A DNA stretch of 64,000 nucleotides from NCBI GenBank assembly GCA_945879145.1, contig CAMCUZ010000004.1, forward strand, positions 1-64,000, written 5' to 3'. Origin of the DNA: an uncultured Mediterranea sp. (GTDB lineage Bacteria; Bacteroidota; Bacteroidia; Bacteroidales; Bacteroidaceae). Numbering within the stretch: the stretch's first letter is position 1; each line of letters starts with the position of its first letter. A model generated the notes under the pieces. The model was not told the origin of the DNA. It saw only the letters and a list, made by a program, of their open reading frames with translations, and ran no database searches. This document shows positions 23,788 through 30,886 of the stretch, one piece after another. The position numbers and the translations under genes were made by a program.

Positions 23788-24288
23788 ATGAACAATAAAA
23801 ATTCAAACAAGATGGCAGGGCAGAAAGAACAGTATCGCCCGAGCCGCGTAAGAGAGATTTTCACCGAGTATGTGAACAATAGTCAGGATGACGGTTTCCA
23901 CAAGCTCTTCGCCAACACAGAGCCGTGCATTACGCTCAAGTTCATCACCCGCAACCCGGGACGACTGGCCGAGGGCGAGTACCTCGCAGGCACCATCCTG
24001 CGCGATGGCCAGGAGCACTACACCTTCATCGAAGACATCGACAACCTGCCAGCCGCCGCATCGGCCACCTGCCCAGTGAAGGCTATCCAACCGCTGCGTA
24101 ACCCTATCATCTACCGCGGCAAGTACATCAACATCCACCGTGCGAAGGATGGCACCCTCTATCCCACCTTCTGCCGACCGCTGCTGAATGACGGATTCAC
24201 CATCGCGGACTTCTGCCGCGAAGCCGCCTGCGAGCTGTTCGCCATAGCAGGCCACGTAGAGAAGTTGATGCCTGGCATGAGCGCCTAA
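23788..24288 (+). CDS. Hypothetical protein of the primase-associated cluster
   Basis: ORF 23779..24288, likely start MNNKNSNKMAGQKEQYRPSRVREIF; same strand as the downstream primase genes. Confidence 0.6.
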   Translation: MNNKNSNKMAGQKEQYRPSRVREIFTEYVNNSQDDGFHKLFANTEPCITLKFITRNPGRLAEGEYLAGTILRDGQEHYTFIEDIDNLPAAASATCPVKAIQPLRNPIIYRGKYINIHRAKDGTLYPTFCRPLLNDGFTIADFCREAACELFAIAGHVEKLMPGMSA

Positions 24289-24302
24289 TACCGGCTGCAC
24301 AA

Positions 24303-24461
24303 CAGTCTCAGAGTCTCAGTCTCAGTTCAAAATTAAGTCACAATTCACATCTCAAACCCCTCTTATATCACTTATAACTAATTAATAATTAAATAGTTAT
24401 ATAATATAGAGAGGATGATGACCCACCTTAAAAACGAACTGAGACTCTGAGACTGAGACTG
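24303..24461. repeat. AT-rich segment bracketed by ~26-bp CTCAGAGTCTCAG-type imperfect inverted repeats
   Basis: cagtctcagagtctcagtctcagttc (24303-24328) vs gaactgagactctgagactgagactg (24436-24461); inner CCTCTTATAT (24359-24368)/AATATAGAGAGG (24403-24414). Confidence 0.75.
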
Positions 24462-24511
24462 CGGCCAACCTCTACAAACCCCAAAATAAACATCTAATTC
24501 CCTATAATGCA

Positions 24512-25849
24512 ATGAAATACGATATCTTTAGCAACACCGCTCCGCAGATGCCACGACCCGGTAAAGGCACCGAAATCTGCAAACTTATCCTCTCACAGAT
24601 TTCCAAAGACATGCGCGACCCCCTCATTCCGATGGTGATTCCGGCATTAGCGTCCCACTTATCCGAGGTGGAGTTCATGTACTCCGACAACGTTTTCTAC
24701 GAACTTTGTGGCCAAATGGGCCACTTGATAGGCCCTTCGGGCATCGGAAAACAGCAATTGACGCGTCTCATAGAGGCCGTTTGCCGCTCTTTTCGACAGC
24801 ATGATGAGACTGAGTTCGCGAAACTGGTGGATTGGCAACGGCAAATCAAGACCCGAGGGGCCAACAAGGAGAAGCCGGAACGGCCAGACGTGAGCTTCTG
24901 GTTCCCACCGGCCGACATGACCAATCCCGCCTTCCTGCAGAACGCCATGGCGTGCGAGAAGCTGGGCGCACGCACGCAGTACATCAACCTGCCTGAGGTG
25001 GAGATGGCCAACCGCATGTGCGGCGGACACAGCCAGGTGAGTCAGACCATCCGCAACATCTACGACCGGCAGCGGGCAGGAGCCCTGCGTGCCACAGCCG
25101 ACGGCGTGACTGGAAACCCCCTGCTACGGGTCAACATCACCTTCACCTCCACACCCGATGCGGCACGCCTCTTCTACCGCAAGGACCTGACCAACGGATT
25201 CTTCGGTCGAATCCCCTTCGCCTACAAGGCACGCGGCGAACGCAGCCCACGCATCCCCCGCCAAGGGCGGTACGAAGAGACCTTCCTCAAGAAGCTCGAC
25301 GCCTACCTCATCCGGCTGGACAACTGCAAGGGCAACTTCGTGGTGCCACAGCTCAACAAACTGGCTGACGACCTAGCCGCCGAGATGGCCCGCCTGGGTG
25401 ACCTGACAGACGATGATATGCTCTTTGAGCTCTCCCACCGCTGCATCTTCTCCGCCTGGAAGAAGGGGGCTACGCTCTGGATTCTCAACGACCAGACCTG
25501 GACACGCTCCATCGGTGAGTTCGTGGAGTGGTTCTGCTACTACGACCTCTGGAGCAAGATCATGGTCTTCGGCGACCTCTTCAAATTGGAGGATATTCCG
25601 TCAGCCGGCGGAAAGCAAAGCGGCCCGCAGAACATGCTGAACAACCTCGAAGACTCCTTCAACGAACAGCAACTGGAAGCCCTCCGCCTGAGTTTGGGCA
25701 AGGAGGTGACCAAGACCAAGCATCAGCTCAACGTCTGGAAAAACCGTGGCTTCATCACCTACTGCCCCCAGACGGGACTCTACAGCAAGACCCAGGAGTA
25801 CCTCAAGGGCTGCTCCAACAGGTGCAACAAAATCGAACAACCTAAATAA
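24512..25849 (+). CDS. DUF3987-like P-loop protein (putative primase-associated helicase/ATPase)
   Basis: GHLIGPSGIGKQQLTRLIEAVCRSF Walker A-like region; NITFTSTPDAARLFYRKDLTNGFFGRIPFAYKARG; adjacent to a CHC2 primase. Confidence 0.6.
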   Translation: MKYDIFSNTAPQMPRPGKGTEICKLILSQISKDMRDPLIPMVIPALASHLSEVEFMYSDNVFYELCGQMGHLIGPSGIGKQQLTRLIEAVCRSFRQHDETEFAKLVDWQRQIKTRGANKEKPERPDVSFWFPPADMTNPAFLQNAMACEKLGARTQYINLPEVEMANRMCGGHSQVSQTIRNIYDRQRAGALRATADGVTGNPLLRVNITFTSTPDAARLFYRKDLTNGFFGRIPFAYKARGERSPRIPRQGRYEETFLKKLDAYLIRLDNCKGNFVVPQLNKLADDLAAEMARLGDLTDDDMLFELSHRCIFSAWKKGATLWILNDQTWTRSIGEFVEWFCYYDLWSKIMVFGDLFKLEDIPSAGGKQSGPQNMLNNLEDSFNEQQLEALRLSLGKEVTKTKHQLNVWKNRGFITYCPQTGLYSKTQEYLKGCSNRCNKIEQPK

Positions 25850-25857
25850 CAAACGAT

Positions 25858-26808
25858 ATGATAGACCGTTTCCTTCTCCAAAGGCTGCGCTACCTCCCCA
25901 TCGAGGAGGTGGCCCAGCGCCTGGGGCTCACCGTGAAGCAGCACAAGAGCCTCTGCCCTTTCCACGACGACCAGCACCCTTCGCTCAGCTTCAGCATCCA
26001 GCGCAACACGTACCGATGCTTCGTATGCGGCGCACATGGAGGCACCATCGACCTCACCATGCACCTCCTGGGTAAAGACTTCACCCAAGCCTGCTACTGG
26101 CTGGCCGATGAAAACTGCATTCCTGAAAGACCCTCTCAATCCCCTTTAAAGGGGGAGGAAATGAAGCAGGCCCAGCCTCTCTTCGACCCCGTGCGCTATG
26201 CACGCCTCTTCGAACACCCCACGCTGAGCCCGGAGGCCTGCCGCTTCCTCTACGGGGAGCGACACATCGACCCCCGCGTAGTGAGCTGGTGCCGCCTGGG
26301 CAGCTGGCGCGACCGCAAGGGCATCAACTGGCTCCAAATCCCCTACTTCGACCCTAAGGGCCAACTCATCGGCATACAGAACCGCAACCTCGACAACCAA
26401 AGCCCCCGTTTCCGCTTCCCGCGTGGCAGCCGATGCAACTGCTACAACCTGCAGGTGATACGCCTGCTCCGACAGGGCGAACCGCTCTACATCACGGAGG
26501 GGTGCTCCGACTGCTGGGCCATGCTCTCGTCGGGCCGCAAAGCCATCGCCATCCCCAGCGCCTCCCTGCTCAACACCGAAGCGCTGCTCCAGGCCCTGGC
26601 CCAACTGCCGCCACACATCAGCACCAAGCTCACCCTCCACATGTACCCCGACCGCGACCTGCCCGGCGAGCGCCTCTTCCTGCAGCTGCAAGCCCTGCTC
26701 CCCACCCTGCAGCACCACCAGCTCCCCCCAGGATGTAAAGACTTCGGCGAAGCCTGGACCCAACAGCTGGCTCCACGCATCACCCCATCCCATGCTATTT
26801 CATCCTAA
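25858..26808 (+). CDS. DnaG-like DNA primase (CHC2 zinc finger + TOPRIM)
   Basis: CPFHDDQHPSLSFSIQRNTYRCFVCGAHGGTIDL (CHC2); LYITEGCSDCWAML and MYPDRDLPGERLFL (TOPRIM E and DxD). Confidence 0.85.
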   Translation: MIDRFLLQRLRYLPIEEVAQRLGLTVKQHKSLCPFHDDQHPSLSFSIQRNTYRCFVCGAHGGTIDLTMHLLGKDFTQACYWLADENCIPERPSQSPLKGEEMKQAQPLFDPVRYARLFEHPTLSPEACRFLYGERHIDPRVVSWCRLGSWRDRKGINWLQIPYFDPKGQLIGIQNRNLDNQSPRFRFPRGSRCNCYNLQVIRLLRQGEPLYITEGCSDCWAMLSSGRKAIAIPSASLLNTEALLQALAQLPPHISTKLTLHMYPDRDLPGERLFLQLQALLPTLQHHQLPPGCKDFGEAWTQQLAPRITPSHAISS

Positions 26809-26828
26809 AAAAAACCAAAGAGAACGAT

Positions 26829-27053
26829 ATGGAACAAACATTCACACAACGGGCCTACGCCAAACATGAGCTGGCCCTACGCTACTTCCCCCACTCCAGG
26901 ACCAAACGTGCGGCCGTGGCCCACTTCATGGAGATGATTCATCAGACCCGCGACCTCTATCCCGCCCTGCTCGCCCAGGGCTACAACAAGTACGCCAAGT
27001 GGTTCACCCCCAAAGAGGTACAGCTCATCACCCACTACCTCGGCGAGCCCTGA
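26829..27053 (+). CDS. DUF4248-like small protein
   Basis: 74 aa: MEQTFTQRAYAKHELALRYFPHSRTKRAAVAHFMEMI...GYNKYAKWFTPKEVQLITHYLGEP. Confidence 0.75.
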   Translation: MEQTFTQRAYAKHELALRYFPHSRTKRAAVAHFMEMIHQTRDLYPALLAQGYNKYAKWFTPKEVQLITHYLGEP

Positions 27054-27176
27054 CCCTGCCCCGAGCCCATACACGTTGCGGCAAATCGGACAGCGTACGC
27101 AAGAAAAAAAGGCCCGAAAAGTAACGGAAAACGCAGCCAAAGCAAGGCAACGACAGGGCGCGTCGGCAGAACGCAT

Positions 27177-27184
27177 TAACTTTG
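27177..27184 (+). promoter_or_regulatory. -7 element TAACTTTG upstream of the 27310 CDS
   Basis: Matches TAnnTTTG; no clear -33 TTTG seen. Confidence 0.4.
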
Positions 27185-27309
27185 CACCTGTGAAGAAAGG
27201 AGAAAAGCGCGCACCTCCTGCGGTACCCGAAGACATCCCGATGTCATCCCGAAGGCCATCGCTCCACACAGCTAACCCATTTGTTTAACAATTTAACCAT
27301 CAGCAAACT

Positions 27310-27792
27310 ATGGCAAGAATTACCCCCATCGATGTTATCAAGGGCATCAGCGGCAAGTACGGAAGCGGTTCGAACGACTACTTTGCCACCAACACCTCGA
27401 GTAACCGCATTCGCCTGGCCAAGTACGCCAACCCCTACCAGGGTCCCGCCACCGAGAAGCAGTTGGCCCAGCAAACCCGGTTTGCCACCCGTCAGGCTGT
27501 GGTAACCGCCTGGCTCAACGCCAACAAGCCCACCGCCGAAAACGGCACCAAGGGCACCGAGGCCTACCAGTACGTACAGAAGCTCAAGCGCCAGTACAAC
27601 CTGAGCAACATCTCGCAAGTGCTCTACAAGTACATGACCGACGAAAACGTCATCCAGCTGCCCGCCGCCAGCGGCGACACCAGCACCCCCGGTAGCGGCG
27701 GAAGCTCCGGAAGCGGCGGCAACCCCGGAAGCGGCGGCAACCCCGGAAGCGGCGGAAGCGATAGCGGCGGCGGCGATGCCGACATCGAGTGA
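27310..27792 (+). CDS. Uncharacterised protein with Gly/Ser-rich repeat tail (GSGGNP)
   Basis: MARITPIDVIKGISGKYGSGSNDYFATNTSSNRIRLAKYANPY...; tail GSGGSSGSGGNPGSGGNPGSGGSDSGGG. Confidence 0.7.
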   Translation: MARITPIDVIKGISGKYGSGSNDYFATNTSSNRIRLAKYANPYQGPATEKQLAQQTRFATRQAVVTAWLNANKPTAENGTKGTEAYQYVQKLKRQYNLSNISQVLYKYMTDENVIQLPAASGDTSTPGSGGSSGSGGNPGSGGNPGSGGSDSGGGDADIE

Positions 27793-27869
27793 CCATCAGG
27801 AACCGCAGAAGGCAATTCAATTTAAAATTTAAAATGAAGTGGATCTCTGCGGTTCCTAATCACTAAACA

Positions 27870-27955
27870 AGCTACAAGCTACAAGCTACGAGTGACGAGC
27901 TACGAGCTACGAGCTACAAGCTACAAGCTACAAGCTACGAGTGACGAGTTGTAGC
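27870..27955. repeat. Heptameric AGCTACR array (inverse orientation of 16592-16748)
   Basis: caagctacaagctacaagctacgagtgacgagctacgagctacgagctacaag... Confidence 0.85.
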
Positions 27956-28001
27956 CCTAATCCCTAATCCCTAATCCCTTATCCCTTATCCCTAATCCCT
28001 C
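27955..28001. repeat. CCCTAAT/CCCTTAT array (inverse of the TTTAGGG-type array)
   Basis: ccctaatccctaatccctaatcccttatcccttatccctaatccct. Confidence 0.85.
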
Positions 28002-28006
28002 CCCCC

Positions 28007-28111
28007 ATGACAGAAGAAAACAAAAAGAAATTGATCAAGTTCCTTTGGAATTTCATCACCTCGCTCATGACTGCCATTGGCACCGCCCTGGGCGTAAGCA
28101 GCTGTTTCTGA
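28007..28111 (+). CDS. 34-aa smalltalk-like small protein (missed by the ORF track)
   Basis: Direct translation: MTEENKKKLIKFLWNFITSLMTAIGTALGVSSCF*; resembles the tiny smalltalk proteins of this Bacteroidales gene neighbourhood. Confidence 0.75.
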   Translation: MTEENKKKLIKFLWNFITSLMTAIGTALGVSSCF

Positions 28112-28120
28112 ATTCACCCA

Positions 28121-28241
28121 CTTGTAGGGGCGCAATATCTTGCGCCCGGATGCACCCACCGTTTACACTCATACCGTTATAGGGTACACGTTGCTGTACA
28201 CGTTGCGGCACACAGGGCGGAAAATAGTCCGCCCCTACAAG
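28121..28241. repeat. GTAGGGGCG dispersed element, copy B
   Basis: CTTGTAGGGGCG ... CGCCCCTACAAG terminal inverted repeats; GGGCGCAATATCTTGCGCCC and GGGCGGAAAATAGTCCGCCC inside. Confidence 0.85.
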
Positions 28242-28286
28242 TAAGTAAACCTTATCCCTAATCCCTTATCCCTTATCCCTAATCCC

Positions 28287-28709
28287 ATGCTCCTCACACT
28301 TCAACGCACCATGCGGACCGACCGCTACACCATGGGCACCCTCGCCATCGACGGCACGCCCTTTTGCCACACGCTCGAACCCGTTGACCGGCAGCTCACG
28401 GCCGCCACCATCACACTCCAGCAGAAGGTGGTCGGGCAGACCGCCATCCCCACGGGTACCTACCCCATCCTGCTCAGCTACTCGCCCCGCTTCAAGCGCA
28501 CGCTGCCCCAGCTCTTCAGCGTGCCCTGCTTCGCGGGCATCCGCATCCACGCGGGCAACACCGTGGCCGACACCTCGGGGTGCATTCTGGTGGGTCGGTA
28601 CCTCTCCCCGGGACACCTCTGCGACAGCCGCGCCACGCTAGCCCAACTCATCAAACGCCTCTCCAGCTGCACTTCGGACAACCTCCCCTCCATCGAAGTA
28701 CGGGCATAA
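28287..28709 (+). CDS. DUF5675-like protein
   Basis: MLLTLQRTMRTDRYTMGTLAIDGTPFCHTLEPVDR...PTGTYPILLSYSPRFKRTLPQLFSVPCFAGIRIHAGNTVADTSGCILVG. Confidence 0.7.
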   Translation: MLLTLQRTMRTDRYTMGTLAIDGTPFCHTLEPVDRQLTAATITLQQKVVGQTAIPTGTYPILLSYSPRFKRTLPQLFSVPCFAGIRIHAGNTVADTSGCILVGRYLSPGHLCDSRATLAQLIKRLSSCTSDNLPSIEVRA

Positions 28710-28740
28710 GCGTAGGCCATTTTAGGATGAGGTTTATCCA

Positions 28741-28880
28741 CCTGTAGGGGCGCACTATCTTGCGCCCGGATGCACCCACGTTCACCACATACCCAGTTGC
28801 GGCATTCAGGGCGGAAAATATTAGCTTCGCTCAAAACATCTTATAAATTATTTCACTAAGGTATAGTCCGCCCCTACAAG
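28741..28880. repeat. GTAGGGGCG dispersed element, copy C, carrying a 45-bp insertion
   Basis: CCTGTAGGGGCG ... GTCCGCCCCTACAAG; relative to copy B the right hairpin is split by 45 nt at 28821-28865. Confidence 0.85.
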
Positions 28881-28885
28881 TAAGT

Positions 28886-28955
28886 AAACCTTATCCCTTA
28901 TCCCTAATCCCTTATCCCTAATCCCTTATCCCTTATCCCTTATCCCTAATCACTA
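28886..28955. repeat. CCCTAAT/CCCTTAT array
   Basis: aaccttatcccttatccctaatcccttatccctaatccctta... Confidence 0.8.
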
Positions 28956-29342
28956 CTCCATCTGGCTCCAGGCGGAACGGCCGTTGTAGCGAATCTGCAA
29001 CACAGCCCACCAGATGGCGATGTTGAACAGCGATGCGACCGACTGCACGGGATGATAATCGAGCAGGAGTAAGCACACCACCAACTCAGCCAGCGCAGAA
29101 GCCACAAACAGGTAGAAACCCAGCTTGCGCCAGCGCATCAGCAGCAGCGAAGCCACCACATTACAGCTGGCCAGCAGCACAAGTAACACCACCGTCCACA
29201 CGGGATATACCGGCTCCTCTGGATCAAGCAAGTTAATCACTTGCATCAGCACACTACCAGCATTTACCAGCAGCACTAGCCAAAGCCAAAACGTAACGCA
29301 ACCATGTCGTTGCTTCAAATCATTGTTTGTCATTTGATTCAA
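28953..29342 (-). CDS. Small multi-helix membrane protein
   Basis: 129 aa with about four hydrophobic segments: CVTFWLWLVLLVNAGSVLMQVI, VWTVVLLVLLASCNVVASLLL, LGFYLFVASALAELVVCLLLL. Confidence 0.6.
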   Translation of the reverse strand: MNQMTNNDLKQRHGCVTFWLWLVLLVNAGSVLMQVINLLDPEEPVYPVWTVVLLVLLASCNVVASLLLMRWRKLGFYLFVASALAELVVCLLLLDYHPVQSVASLFNIAIWWAVLQIRYNGRSAWSQME

Positions 29343-29358
29343 TTTAAAATTAAAAATT

Positions 29359-29403
29359 AAAGCACGCTTTTATTTTGTATTCCACTCGGCTTGCACTATC
29401 TTT
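29359..29403. repeat. 45-bp direct repeat, copy 1
   Basis: aaagcacgcttttattttgtattccactcggcttgcactatcttt, identical to copy 2. Confidence 0.9.
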
Positions 29404-29437
29404 TCATAACATAGGCTGCGCCTCGGGAATAAAAATA

Positions 29438-29482
29438 AAAGCACGCTTTTATTTTGTATTCCACTCGGCTTGCACTATCTTT
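29438..29482. repeat. 45-bp direct repeat, copy 2, containing a promoter
   Basis: Same 45 nt; adds TTTG (29453-29456)-N19-TATCTTTG (29476-29483). Confidence 0.9.
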
Positions 29483-29515
29483 GTCCCCCACAGAAATTAG
29501 TTATTTAGGAGGATA

Positions 29516-30886
29516 ATGGCTCAAAAATTCATTATCGGCGCCGATGGCGTATTACGGTTCGGCTCCGTCTATCTACACAAGGAGCTGCTGGCCCCCGGCG
29601 AGTCGTGGTGCTACGGCGGAGGCTTTTGGCAAATCGACCATGCACGTGCAGCCGTGGCACTCTACGGACGGTCGTTTGACTTCGGCCTGCCCGGCTTCGA
29701 CCACCTGCAACGTATCGACTGGTCCGGCCTAGGCGGACAACCCCACACCCTCTTCTATTACCCCCAATGGCCCGACCAATCCATGGTCCGACCTATCACG
29801 GTACCTCGCCCACATCAACCGCAACACATCTCATCAAGCGAGACACGAAACGAATACGCCCCCACCCCCCATCATTGCAACCAGGATGAACCGGACAAAC
29901 AGACTGCACCTGTAGGGGCGGAATATCTTCCGCCCTGCAAACCGCAACAAAGCCCGCAGCAAGCGCCACAACCCAGCCTTCAACCCCGCCGTATCGTGGT
30001 GACGGGCGGTAGCGGATTCCTGGGGAGCAGGGTGGCCTGGTATCTGGAGCAGGTCTGCGGCTACACGGTCTTTGCTCCTTCGCATGCAGAAATGGATCTG
30101 ACCGATGCCGATTCCTGCCGCCGCTACCTGGCCGCCACCCGTCCCGACGCCGTGGTCCATACGGCAGCCATCAGCTCAACGGGCTTCTGCCAAGAGCACC
30201 CCGAGACCTCGTGGGCCGTCAACGTAGAGGGTACACTCCACCTGCTGCAAGCTGCCCTCCAGCAAACCGAACAACAGCAAGCCGCCAGCAACCAGCAATT
30301 GGCCAGCAACAACCAGCCTCCCCTCCGCTTCATCTATATGAGCTCAGACCAGGTGTACCAGAACGACACCAACCTCTGGACGGAGACCTTCGGCGAGGAG
30401 GCTACGGATGACTACCTCAACCACCCTCCACGCAGCATCTACGGACGCCATAAGCTGGAGATGGAACAGCGTGCACAGGCTCTCTGCCCTGAGGCCATCG
30501 GCCTGCGCCTTACCTGGCTCTACGACAGCCGCCATGACCCCGCCATCCCCCAGGCACCCGAACGGCTGCGGCAAGACCACGGCCTGATAGCCAACCTGCA
30601 ACGGGCCAGCCGCGAGGGTACCCCCCTCAAGGCCTGCACCCGCGAGCGGCGCGGAGTGACCAACGTATGGAAGGTGGTGCAGGTCATCGCCGCCCTCCTC
30701 GAAAAGCCCCATGCCCCGGGAGGCATCTACAACTGCGGCGAAGAGTGCGTATGGAACAGCTACAAGCTCTATCAGGTGATGGCCATTACCGAAGGCCTCG
30801 ACCCCGCGCTCATCCTGCCCGACGACTCGTGGGCCCGCTCGCTGGCCATGGACACGACGAAGCTCAGAGCTTTACTCTCTTCTTGA
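29516..30886 (+). CDS. NAD-dependent epimerase/RmlD-like SDR with an extra ~100-aa N-terminal domain and a low-complexity linker
   Basis: RIVVTGGSGFLGSRVAWYLEQ, VHTAAISSTGFCQEHPETSWAVNVEGT and IYGRHKLEMEQ; AGGAGG upstream of ATG. Confidence 0.8.
   Translation: MAQKFIIGADGVLRFGSVYLHKELLAPGESWCYGGGFWQIDHARAAVALYGRSFDFGLPGFDHLQRIDWSGLGGQPHTLFYYPQWPDQSMVRPITVPRPHQPQHISSSETRNEYAPTPHHCNQDEPDKQTAPVGAEYLPPCKPQQSPQQAPQPSLQPRRIVVTGGSGFLGSRVAWYLEQVCGYTVFAPSHAEMDLTDADSCRRYLAATRPDAVVHTAAISSTGFCQEHPETSWAVNVEGTLHLLQAALQQTEQQQAASNQQLASNNQPPLRFIYMSSDQVYQNDTNLWTETFGEEATDDYLNHPPRSIYGRHKLEMEQRAQALCPEAIGLRLTWLYDSRHDPAIPQAPERLRQDHGLIANLQRASREGTPLKACTRERRGVTNVWKVVQVIAALLEKPHAPGGIYNCGEECVWNSYKLYQVMAITEGLDPALILPDDSWARSLAMDTTKLRALLSS
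29909..29953. repeat. GTAGGGGCG dispersed element, copy D (left half, inside a CDS)
   Basis: CCTGTAGGGGCGGAATATCTTCCGCCCTGCAAACCGCAACAA, closely matching the left half of copy A; read in frame as APVGAEYLPPCKPQQ. Confidence 0.8.

Noticed and set aside
27076-27288. 70-aa ORF between the DUF4248-like and 27310 genes
   Set aside because: Contains the TAACTTTG promoter-like motif and upstream leader of 27310; Lys/Arg/Ala-rich with no conserved pattern.
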